DNA of 64,000 bases, from contig NC_135218.1 in the NCBI RefSeq assembly GCF_052324685.1, forward strand, positions 14,795,858-14,859,857. Direction: 5' to 3'. The notes beneath the pieces are model-generated. The model saw only the letters and a program-made list of their open reading frames with translations. It did not search any database and was not told the DNA's origin. Below, one piece after another: positions 53,446 to 64,000 of the stretch (positions are counted from its first letter, which is position 1; every line of letters starts with the position of its first letter). Source of the DNA: Brachyhypopomus gauderio (taxonomy: Eukaryota; Chordata; Actinopteri; Gymnotiformes; Hypopomidae). Both the position numbers and the translations under genes were made by a program.

Positions 53446-54423
53446 GCTCCTGCAAGTTATCCATCTTCCCCTTCCCTGTCATTAAAAATCTTCGAAGGAC
53501 CCAGAGATGGAGTGAGCTTATATTGTTGGTTTCAGGAAAATGTCATACAAATTAGTTTCCTTAACATAAACAGACATGGACAAGCCAGGTTTATGTATTC
53601 TTCACTTAATGGCATTCTATCATCTATAAAGGTGATTTAAGACTGATAATGTAGCAAAACCTAGGGGAGATGTAACTGTTTAATCATACTGTTATAAAGT
53701 TAGCTTTATTTCCAGCATTAGAAGCTCCACAAGTTAATAGTGTTTATATATATGTTTTAGGTTTAGAGGCCATTACCTCTCTGTATAATCATTCCATTAC
53801 AGCGAACCAAAGATGATTCACAGAACTAAAAATGTTTAAACTCAGAAACAGCCTTGTTTTGTGGTTTTAATAGGCAAATTAAGGACATTAATTTGTTAAA
53901 ACTTTAAAATCTTGCTTTCCCATGTATATTCACCCAAATGTACTCAAACATTCAATTCATTTAGTAGATACTCTGGTCCAGTCAGCCCCAGGCAGATAAT
54001 AGTCAGCATTATGTATTGTTGATTAAACTAGGTCTGTACATTTATTTGTCACTTTTTCTTCATCATAGCTTAGAACAGCAATTAGAAGGACTTTATCCTG
54101 AAGTTATAATATCAGACTATGAATACTTTCTGTGCCCTATAAACCATATAATGAATAGCTTGTTATCTTTCTGTCATGATCACAGATAAGAAACCACAAT
54201 TAGGTGTGAACCGTGATCCTTCCAATATTTATCAAATCAATTCAAATCCCATTATTAAGTGTGTTAGAAGTGTAGTTTAATGAGTAAATATTGCAATTAC
54301 ATCCATTCTAAATCAAATCCAGAACACAATAAAGTGTGAAGCAAGGTCTGAATATTTCTGAATATTCAAATTACTAGTATATGACTGCGTGATGGGGCAG
54401 AAATAACTGACACAGGGAAAACT

Positions 54424-54494
54424 GCACGACCCACACTGGAGGTCTCCTGAGGGAACACTACATGACCCACACTAGAGGTCTCCTGAGGGAGCAG
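54424..54494 (+). repeat. Tandem duplication, 35-bp unit
   Basis: GACCCACACTGGAGGTCTCC then GACCCACACTAGAGGTCTCC, each followed by TGAGGGA. Confidence 0.75.
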
Positions 54495-57400
54495 TAGCCC
54501 ACCAATCACACTCCAGCCTCGTGGTCCAAGGGAGAGAACTGGGGTGGGAAAAAGAGTGGTGGATACTGAGAGAGGGTCAGGGTGGAACACAAGCTTACAT
54601 CACTCCACTCACATGACGGCAAGCTGCAAAGTCCCTAAAGGTCAAGGGAAAAAAAGCCAAAGGAACACGATATATGACAGTTTGAATGTGCTCACAGACA
54701 TGGACACGGCATGTTGGGATGACATCACCACATGGTAATAGGTACCGCTGAGGTATCACTGCATTTACAGATCAAATGAACATCTTTTGTGATTGTCATG
54801 TTAAATATTGGTGCCATTAGTATATATTCATGAAAACTTCTGTTTAAGTCAGAAACTGAGTGACACCTTAGGGTGAAGCCTCAAAATGCTGACTTTTGTC
54901 ATGCATGTCTAAATGGACATTTTGATACAAGCTACATAACTCTGTGCGCAAATGTTTCAAAATTCATTAGAATGTGGCCATAAAGGTCCATTATAGTAAA
55001 ATCAATGTCCCATGCCTATAACAGCATGTTGAGCTCTTTACCAGCGAGACAGAGGTAGGGGCTTTCCGAGATCAGGTACAAGGATAGTTCACAGGAAGTG
55101 ACAGCTTTCAGAATTGTACACTTCAGCATCAATTTATCACCAGTTCTGTGTTTTCTATAGCTACAGGAGTGAGGAGTTATTTTATTCAACACACTGGTCT
55201 GCCCAAGGATTCTTGTCCTCTCACTATAAAACTGGCTTCAAGGTAAATAAATGAATAGCACTTTGAGACATGCTAAACCTGATCAGCGACCTTGGCCTAT
55301 ATAAACAAGACACAAAGGGAATTCTCTGAAGTCATCACTAACCTGAACGGTTTTGTAATTCATCAAAGCAATGTGGGTTAAGGTTGGTAAAGGAACGACA
55401 GTCATTCTTGTGTATTATGATCACACTGGTTTGCATTTTGCTTTTTTTTACTATACAGACTGAACATAGAGTCGATTAAAAAAGCTACACTGGTGATGTG
55501 AATAGGATATAAAAGCTTTCAGGCTACCTGCTGATCTACACAGAAGCAATTTCGGCATCAGTCTTAACTGCTTCAGGTGTATTTCTCACATGTCCTACAG
55601 ATTTTATGTTCATTATCACAATAGGCAGAGAAGAAAATCTGTGGTTTACACTTTACAATGTGACTGTATCATTCTCCTGAACTCTGAATTCATCCTATCA
55701 ATCTCGTTCATACTGCACAACACATGAGTGCCCCTTTGTGGTCTTTAAAGGCAATGCATTATTCGTATTTGCAAATAAGTCATTTTCCACAAATGATTTT
55801 TGACATTATTTATCATTCAAATCTAACCCAAATCCTCAATGCCTTTGCACTGAGTCAACAACAAACATTTCCTAGAGAAACTTTATCAGTCATTTTTGTT
55901 TTCTATATTTTTGTTTTTTATTTATGCTAGATCCTGAAGGGAAGTCTAGTTTGTCTAATTGTTAAACTACAGTTTTGCATTAACACAACAGACATTGGCA
56001 ATAAGCACTGAATACTAAATCTGTTCATGAATAGAATGAACACATTTCACTACAATTACCAAATAATACAATATAACAATACAGTAGAAAGTAACCTGAT
56101 AATGGTGCTCAGAATTTCACATGTTGCGATGACCATTTCTGTCCTCTGTGGATTGTTTTGAATAGCCATCTGAATAAAATTATTTCAAACATTTGAATGA
56201 AATAGCCTATGATTATAAAGGATTAATAAACATTCTCAAGCACTTGAATGAACAAATGTAATGTTATTTAAAGTAATCAAATTCCTATGACAATAGATTC
56301 CTTCACAGAGTTTGTATATGCAACAAAGATTTTAAACTGTTTTTAAGCAGTCAAATCTAGCAAATGTAGGCTTACAACAATTTATGCAACAGAACCTATT
56401 ATGGGTAAAAAAAAAGTTATGTTGTTTAAGACCAAATAAAAATAAGATGGAATACGTTTCTATAAAGTTACTAATATTTGCTTTTGTAAAATATATAAAA
56501 GGCCTAATTTACATGTATACCAGTTGTGGTAATATAGCAAGACTTTTGTTTGTAGGGATATTCTGATGCTTAAAAGGCTTAAGTTAGCAGCGTAACTACC
56601 GAAATGTGACTACATGCAGTCTAAATATGGATTAAACCAATCTAAAACTGGTGTCTACTGGTTTTTGTAGGCAGGATAGCTAGGTAAGTATCAGCATTAG
56701 CCAGCACTAGTCACTTCACAAGCTGTCTCGTACAAAACTAAAGGTATACGAAAACCAATTTCTCCAAATTACTGATTCATAATTATTCTCTACTGCTGAA
56801 CTGGCAGTATATATTAAATACCCCTGCTGACCTTTGAGATCCAAAAGAAAAGTAGGCCTAATTTTACATTAAGCTTTTTTTCTTTCCATTTATAAGGGGA
56901 ATGCTTAATGTACTAAACCAACGGTCCAGGAGCTCCATTCTGCTCATATAACATACTCTATAGTTTTAAAGGGGCGGAAAACGTTAACGTAAAGGTAACT
57001 ACTTTTCTACTTTTTCAACGAAAAACAAACTCAACAACAATGAACAATAGTAAGTTTATAACGCAGAGGCTCCTGAAGGCACTGGCGGGAAAGCAAACAA
57101 AATGGAGAAAGTACTACTGAATGCAACACATGGCGTACGCTAAAACAAAGGTAAATGACCCAGAAGATCAAGATATCGTGCCAAAGTCATCGTGTGTGGC
57201 TGTCATGTGCTGCCCCCTGGCGAGATGTTGCCCAATACACCTAAAACCGCCACTGAGATGAATGATTACCTGTTCAGAAGAAATGAAGTTATCCAACTTG
57301 GCATCCGTCGTTATGGATCTAAGTTGTCTCCATTTTTCAAAAGCGTGAACAACTCGCATTTTACTATGTCTGTGGTTGTGGACAGTAAATAGGGGTGTTG

Positions 57401-58367
57401 GGCAACTGTTGTTGGGCAACTCTGTTGATACAGCTTTGTTTTCATCCATGAATATAGCATGCTGCGTTTCTCAGTCATTTTGTTTAATATCTGTTATCCA
57501 GCTGTCGCAGTTTTAGGATGACAGGCCAAAACAAACTTTCCGCTGCGTAATGGAAATTACAGATGACAACATAGGCCTACTGGCTGTAACACTGTTGTCA
57601 GAAATCATGTTTCCAAAATCTCTCACACGCATGGTCATTTTTATGATTTAGTGAAGTAAAAGTATATTGTTCTCTAACGTGGTTTAGTAGACGAAAACGT
57701 TGACATGGGAACACCAAATTTCACACACACAAGTACTTTTTAACCACCAAAACATGAACCTATATAACCAATTACAGAGAAAAACGCATGAAGTATCTTC
57801 ATGTACTAAAACAATGACATGTTGCAAATAGTCATATTGGCCTCTTGAGTGATCTTATCAACCTGTAACTCTGAAAGACGACGTAGCCTAAATGTTTCAT
57901 TTTAAATGTGTCGAGCCCCATAAGTGTCTTCCACGTCCATAAACACGGTACAGAAACCGAGTGTCTCGTTTAAAACGTTGTGGTGCTGTGTCCCACCGCT
58001 AGGTGCCATTAGCAGCTTTCCTAAACAGAGCCCATAGTTAAACAAAAGCGCGGTGTTTTTCTCCTCCTACAAAAATGTGATGAAGCTGTTTTCCAGTGAA
58101 AGCAGGTGGAGTTCCCCCGTCTCAGCCCGGCTTCAGTCATGGCGCTTGCGTGAACTTGGTGCACACGGGCAAGCCCAGCAAGCAGGATATTCGCTCCTCT
58201 CTTGTTTAAGCTCGCCAGGTTAGCCAAGAACCAAAGCACGGAAAGTCAGGTTTGTCAGTGTAAAGTATTCGGTTTTAACGGGAAGAAACCGACAGCCCAG
58301 AAGACGGCAAAACCAAGTGACTTTAAGGAGAGGTTTTTTGACAAAGTTACACTGACAAGCTCGCACC

Positions 58368-58411
58368 ATGATACGATGACCTCGGGCGAGGGGAGCGACA
58401 TGGACCACTGA
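58368..58411 (+). promoter_or_regulatory. Short upstream reading frames before nos1ap
   Basis: ATG-ATA-CGA-TGA (58368-58379) overlaps a 12-codon frame from the ATG at 58376 to the TGA at 58411, ending 64 bases before the nos1ap ATG. They would act as uORFs only if transcription starts upstream of them, which the sequence does not show. Confidence 0.3.
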
Positions 58412-58475
58412 GGCTGAGTTTCTAGATCACCAATATTTATTCCCATTGTTTGTTGGCGTACTGGAGATCGCGGCC

Positions 58476-58966
58476 ATGCCAGTGAAAACAAAGTACAATT
58501 TAGTGGACGATGGCCACGATTTGCGGATTCCTTTACACAACGAGGAAGCATTCCAGCATGGCATTAATTTCGAGGCAAAGGTGCGTTTCTTTATGTTTGT
58601 TCAACACAGGCCTGTTTACCGAGGCGGGAATGACCATTGTGAGTGTTGAGCATGCTGCTGACCTGTGTTAACTTTATAACTACAATATAGCTGAGATGAT
58701 TAGTCTGTTGTGCATCTGTGATCAACCTGTTAACAGTAACGGGGAATTCGAAGTTTCCAGACCACTTTTTTTGGTCCATTTAAGAACGAGATCACCAAAT
58801 GTTTCAAACAGAATTGAGTTGATCCCAATGTTGAGGGACATGTGTTCAATACAAACTTATGGTTTGTTTTGTTTGTTTTCCATTTTGCGGTCAGTACATT
58901 GGTAGTCTGGATGTGGCGAGACCCAGCAGCCGTGTGGAAATAGTTGCAGCTATGAGAAGAATAAGG
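58476..58966 (+). CDS. nos1ap: Nitric oxide synthase 1 adaptor protein (CAPON), first two coding exons
   Basis: Adaptor linking neuronal NO synthase, through a C-terminal PDZ ligand, to partners of its N-terminal PTB domain such as Dexras1; it influences cardiac repolarisation in mammals. Exon 58476-58580 (35 codons) reads [20 protein letters not shown] then [15 protein letters not shown]. Exon 58895-58966 (24 codons) reads [20 protein letters not shown] then RRIR. Both are near-identical to the start of vertebrate NOS1AP and have clean GT/AG borders in phase 0. GCGGCCATGCC is a good initiation context. Only about 59 of some 500 residues are present: the rest of the PTB domain was not found up to 64000, which fits the long second intron known in mammals. 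Divergent from rgs4. Confidence 0.95.
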
Positions 58967-61700
58967 GTAAGTTGTGGTCTGTTGGTCCAAAGCCGTTTCC
59001 CGCTATGTAGCCTGTGTTGCCATTCAGGCAAATGTTTCCACAACAGTGGGCACTATTTTAATTCATGGCAACATGAGATGAAGCCAGTGATGCTCTCTAT
59101 GGGTGATACAAAGCCAAATCGTAAATCGCAGCAGCGTGACAAAACAGTTTAAAGTTGTCAGTAGGCCAACTTATGTTAACCTTGATTAGGGAATACATTT
59201 TCTCTCCATTTTTAATGAGTTTTGTGGCACATATCACGCTATGTAGATACACTAAGGTGAATGGTTCTTTTGAACCACTTCAGTCATTATCGTGCACATG
59301 AAGCCTATGTTTCACATTTTCAGCTGGATGTAGGCTGCTTACTGTTTTTTGCAACATATTGTAAAACCCTTTATCTTAGTACTTGCTCTTTTTTCTGTTC
59401 CATGCTTACTTATAAGCATTTTGGCATCTTGGATAATTAAAATGCATTATATAAACACATTAATTAATAAATAAAGCTATTCCAGATTCTCTAGTGTGAA
59501 GAAACATGTTATATTCAATCCAGCTTGCTGTGTTTGTAGTGCAAATACCCCTTCTCTGTCTACCTGTATTTATGGTTTTCCCTTGCACCTGTCAGCTGTT
59601 ATGTCTTTTAAAGGCAATGACACAGTAAGGTGGTGTTAGGTGGAGAAGTGCCAAGGGTGGGACAGTGTAAAGGCTTTGTTTTTGCAATGCCACAGTTTCC
59701 ATCACACCAGCGCACACATTAGGTACAAATGATCCTATTAACCTTTTCAATGTGCTAAGAGTCCCCTGCTGTGATATGGCAGCTGTTGAGAAGGGACAGA
59801 CACTTGCAACACATGCATGTGCAGAAGGACGGTTTCCTGATGTGTTCCACACAGACAGACTCCTTGGGTTGTCCAACTTGGGCTGTATTGCTGAAAGATT
59901 AAAGTGCTTTGTGTAAATTGGCCAGTGCCTCAATCACGAAGGAGAGCTGTTGTGGAGGAAGTATAAAAGCAACTCAAGTACTGCACTGGTGAGCAATGAG
60001 TAGGTATTGTAACAGGCAGATCTAACTGCAATGAAGAGGGGTCCTTATGTTCTGGAAACACACGCGGGTTAGAGTGCAGAATGCTACGTATAGGTTAAAC
60101 ATAGGAGCATTTGGTGTTGGTCCGGCTGGGTTTAACAATCAGATGTTATCTCCTTATAGACATTTTCTAGAGGCTTTAAAAAACATATTTGCTGAAAAAT
60201 TATTGATTTTGCTAGTGTATTCATTCAGATTAGGATAAGATGCTATCTGTCTCATAATCATGGATTAATATTGCCCAATTGTAGTTGGTGCTTCAGTTTG
60301 TGAGCAGGATATTTACTTTGAAACGCTGCTAAAAGATTCTACTATAAAGTGTGTGAATTAAAAACAGTTTGTGGTGTTGACCTATTTTCCAGAACTTTAA
60401 TCTAGAGGCTCTCTGGATGTCTCTGTGTAGGGTGTAAGTGAAAGAGGCCTATACCATATGTTCTTCACTGGCATTATGATCTTGTCTTTTTCAGTAGTGA
60501 TAAAAACAGACAGCTACATTATGAAGTAAACCCTTTTAACAAGTTTCCATATTTTTTTATTGCATGCTGTGAGCATCCTCTCTAGTGTTAGTTATTCCAA
60601 CTGAGTGTCTAGTGGGTGTTTTTAAATAATCAAGAAAAATATATGATCCAACAAAAATAATTATTCTATTAAACAAAAATAGCTGTTAAAAGAGCTCAAT
60701 CCTAACCATGTCAAATCAAGTATTATTTTTATAAATCAGAGGCTTTAACAATTATCTTATAATTTAGAAATGACCATATAATTATAAAATATAGATGTTG
60801 TTGGACTGTCTTCATACCAATACAGCATTTATTGTCTTCACCTTTGATCTTTTTTTGTGAGCTTCATAAGTGTGGCACTGAAACTGTCTACCCTTATCAT
60901 GCAGTGCCGTCCAGGATCACTTTGCAATTCCATTTTCTGAAATTAACTATTACAGATTCATTTTAGTGGTAGAGACGCTCTGCTGAATCCAGTTGAGAAG
61001 TACACAGTCTGAGGGAGGATTTGAGAGTTCTCACATCACTCTTCGGGTGGTAAGATCTGACTTCAAATGAGCTTAGAGAATCATAAGGACACGAGAGCTG
61101 GACTTTAACCTGTACAATAACATAAATAGATATGTCATCGTTTGGATTGGACTCCACCCCCCCTTAGATGATCTGAATGAAGAAAATAGCCATTTAACTG
61201 GGTGAAAGGCATTTTGAACATTTTACTGAGTCATATTACTGAGTCACACAGTTTGGCTCCCCTTTTATGAATATGCTGTTTCTTTTATTTCAATGAGTAC
61301 GTGTGTATTAAGCAATACCAAAAGCTCTGTATATAGTCTATGGTTCAGTCTGTTTGTTGAGCCCTCACTGTTGACTTCAGACCTTTAGTTGAGGCAAATA
61401 AGATTATGTTTGATAAAGATCATCTTACTGGCCATTGCTCCTACCAGACTGTCTTTCCCACCAAGTTTCACCTTACTGGGAGCAGAAAGGTTGAGAACTT
61501 GCTAGTAACCTTTAATAAATTCACACTGCATCTCTCTCCATATTCTCCTATGCCCTGGGGTTCATGTATAACCTAATTACCTCAGTGTTGTGCAAAGGTA
61601 AACACATATCCTGTAGCATTTGAAAATTGACATTGCTCGTAAATTTTGACGGTATAATTTTACGCATTAAATTACACAGCCTGTTTAATCAGAAAATGTT
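58967..61700 (+). other. nos1ap intron 2, start; no further exon seen
   Basis: AT-rich intron sequence. I looked for the next PTB exon (expected to begin with a Tyr-Glu-Phe-Lys-type motif after an AG) and found none to the end of the window. Confidence 0.6.
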
Positions 61701-61724
61701 ACTATTTCTGTGTAGTGTAAAATT

Positions 61725-62034
61725 TTGGTTCTGTAATCCACTAAATTTGTCCGCGGTCCAATTTTGGCAGATACCTGTGACCTGAGGTCCGGTGCGGCGG
61801 GGGTGGCGAACGTAAGTTGTTGAGCGGGGGGGTTGCGGGGGTGGCGAACGTAAGTTGTTGAGCGGGGGTGGCAAACGTAACCCTCGTGACAGAGTGTTTT
61901 TTCAATTGCCCTGAAATAAATGCTCTGGGTTTTTTTTTTGGTCCATATCCAGTTAATCAGGAATGAGATTGGGTTCGGACAGGACTGCGTTCGGGTCCGG
62001 ATCCGGACAGCGGTCCGCCAGTTGAGTACCCCTG
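61725..62034 (+). mobile_element. hAT-like MITE, diverged copy
   Basis: The right end AGTTGAGTACCCCTG (to 62034) and interior TCCGGATCCGGACAGCGGTC match the copy at 62856-63057 and the common fish CAGGGGTACTCAA-type element. The left end is eroded near 61725-61735. A 27-bp unit (GCGGGGGTGGCGAACGTAAG...) is repeated two to three times inside, at about 61795-61880. Confidence 0.65.
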
Positions 62035-62254
62035 CACTAGGAGGTTGGCATAAAAAGATTCCATCTCGTGCAGAAAAAGATCCAAATCCTGTGAGCTTGG
62101 GGCGTTGTTTTCATCTAGAAGCTTGATAGCCTTGTTAGGATTCATGGCATCATGGACTGAAACACCAAAGAGTTTTAGATCAGCATCTGCTCTTTTGCCA
62201 GTAGGATTTTGCTCTCTCTTTTTTGTGCATTTTTTTCTTTTCTGCCAGACTGGG

Positions 62255-62430
62255 TCTTGGATCAATGGTCTAAATCATACCTTTAAATTCACCCAAAATC
62301 GTTTACTACTGGAAGAGCTTTTTCAGTGGGCATCCCTCTACCCCAACTTAAGCCTTATTGATAACCTGTGACGTGAACTAAAGAAGAGAATCCTCCAATG
62401 AAGACCAAGGACTTAGAAGGACCTGTAGTC
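62255..62430 (+). pseudogene. Tc1-type transposase fragment (C-terminal)
   Basis: One frame reads LFQWASLYPNLSLIDNL, stop, RELKKRILQ, stop, RPRT, stop, KDL. It matches the DLNPIENLWRELK region with the last catalytic acidic residue of Tc1 transposases. Asp replaces the Glu of the IEN motif and there are three in-frame stops. Dead. Confidence 0.65.
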
Positions 62431-62546
62431 ATTTTGTATGTAGGAATGGGTTGTTTGTTTGAACCTTATCCAATAGTGTTATGATAAAGGAAGCAAGCAC
62501 AAAGTTGTATATGCACGCACAGGTGCCAATTATAACTAATATTATA

Positions 62547-62549
<3 letters not shown>

Positions 62550-62584
<35 letters not shown>
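62550..62584 (+). repeat. (GT)n-(AT)n microsatellite
   Basis: GT repeat followed by TATATATA. Confidence 0.9.
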
Positions 62585-62586
<2 letters not shown>

Positions 62587-62746
62587 ATTTTTTTTCTAAG
62601 GACGTTTTCATTACTTTTTTTTCCATTGAGATGCTTAATTGGTGTGTGTGCTAACATCACTTGAAAGGCATATGTTTCATGTGTTCTCACTGTTTCTGTA
62701 TCACTATTTGCTTCCTTTTCTCTTTAAATCTCTCCACCCACCCCCA

Positions 62747-62777
<31 letters not shown>

Positions 62778-62847
62778 CACCCACAGTACACACACAGGTG
62801 GATATTCTCAATCTTCACTGGAAACTAAATAACAGAGCCAAGGGATA

Positions 62848-63065
62848 GTCTAGCTCAGGGGTAATCAATTAAATCTTTCCGCGGTCCAGATAGCTCAGAC
62901 CTTGGGTCCGCGGTGGCGAACGAAAGTTGTTGAGTCTCCCGTTAAAATTTTTTTGGCATTTGGGTCCGTATCCAGTTAATCAGGAATGTGATTGGGTCCG
63001 GACAGGACGGCGTTCGGGTCCGGATCCGGACCGCAGTCCGCCATTTGGTGATACCTGGTCTAGCT
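62848..63065 (+). mobile_element. 202-bp hAT-like MITE with 8-bp target duplication
   Basis: The element at 62856-63057 begins CAGGGGTAATCAATTAAAT and ends GGTGATACCTG. It is flanked by GTCTAGCT on both sides (62848-62855 and 63058-63065). The 8-bp duplication is the hallmark of the hAT superfamily. No coding capacity; it lies in nos1ap intron 2. Confidence 0.85.
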
Positions 63066-64000
63066 GCTTCCACCATAGTAACAAAACAAAACCTTGCACA
63101 TAGTAAATGATCTCTCACTAACTTATACTTTGTCAGTTTAAATTTGCTGTAACAAATCAGGGTACAGTCCATTTTAATAAATAACTATCATACATGGAGT
63201 TATAACCCATCACTTATGACAACGGTGCCCTGTGGCCCAGCAAGATTGTCTGTACAGTACCACAAGTCACTTGATTAAGGAGACAGTGTTCTTCTCCAGC
63301 CTTCTCCATCAAAGCTTTCTTTCGAAGAGTGTTCAGTTCATCTGTCCCCTCTTTGGGTAGCCCCAGTTAGTCTCCTGAGCGGCACTGCATCTCACAAGGG
63401 CTCTCCATGGTCCCATAAATGTATTAGTAACAGTCCATTGGCATAAGAATCATATGGCACACACGTAATCACATAATGACATATGCATAATGCATCAGCT
63501 GCAGTATGTGTGTCTGAATATTACTATGCAAGTTTTTTTAGTCTGGGGCTCTGACTGAATGTGGGCTAAATTACCGTCCTACTCTATATTAATGCTGTTA
63601 TTTGCTCAGGGGTGGTATTGAAGGCCACAGCTCTCTGTGCTAATTTGCTATTCTCTCAAAATTCATCACACCTGCTCGCTTTCATGCTGTTTTCACTTCT
63701 CATACTCAGGTAATGTTGCTGAAGGTCTTCACTGGAAGGCAAGCGTTGCATGGTCATGTTTTAGGCCTACGCATTTGTATCCCAGGATCACTGCTACTGT
63801 TAAGGATGCACTTTGATTTGTTTGGTAATGTTTTTTCCCCCTTTGCACTCCCAACACGTTTTCCTTAATTAAAAAATAAATAAATAAATTTGTCAGGTCT
63901 ATATTAATAAGTAAAAGAGTGTAAACGTCTTATCGTGGGATGTTTGAATCAGGCATTGACTAATAGCATTACATAATCAACAATACAAGTTATTTCAATA
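63066..64000 (+). other. nos1ap intron 2, continued
   Basis: No exon, RNA gene or recognisable repeat was seen up to the end of the window. Confidence 0.45.

Noticed and set aside
58202..58411. 69-codon frame upstream of nos1ap
   Set aside because: It begins with TTG rather than ATG and has no recognised domain; only its last 12 codons start from an ATG.

Overview
The window looks like teleost fish genomic DNA: AT-rich, multi-exon vertebrate genes with GT-AG introns, a tRNA-derived V-SINE, Tc1-type transposase relics, hAT-like and other MITEs, and many long (GT)n, (AT)n and (CT)n microsatellites. The species cannot be read from the sequence; an otophysan fish is only a guess.

Host genes. 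Three small R4-subfamily RGS genes (GTPase-activating proteins for Gi/Gq alpha subunits) share one five-exon plan: a 44-nt first coding exon, a 96-114 nt second, a 62-nt third, a 164-167 nt fourth and a terminal exon, all with the same intron phases. They are an rgs16-like gene (+, 36-1364), rgs5 (+, 24719-30361) and rgs4 (-, 48570-46495). rgs5 and rgs4 converge. All three proteins begin Met-Cys. rgs4 exon 2 carries an apparent frameshift in this sequence. Downstream lie the first two coding exons of nos1ap (+, 58476-58966), whose PTB domain continues past the window in a long intron.

Mobile DNA. 3.6-19.4 kb is repeat-rich: a foldback element, a non-autonomous LTR element with 296-bp LTRs and a GTATC target duplication (4166-6145), a related solo LTR, a 258-bp MITE, Tc1 relics, a composite repeat with a 400-bp direct duplication, a LINE reverse transcriptase fragment and a V-SINE. 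A complete, very young Ty3/Gypsy element (36964-45068; 1389-bp LTRs with no difference seen by eye) lies between the convergent rgs5 and rgs4. Its gag and pol are present, but pol is shifted at a G-run. 61.7-63.1 kb holds hAT-like MITEs and another Tc1 fragment.

Most unusual signals: (1) the non-autonomous LTR element is packed with perfect inverted repeats, including two tandem copies of a three-armed fold whose stems differ by compensating changes, placed just inside one LTR; (2) the rgs4 exon 2 frameshift; (3) the grouping of all three Cys-N-degron-type RGS genes. The stretches 19.4-24.7, 30.8-36.2, 48.7-58.3 and 59.0-61.7 kb hold no gene I can support.
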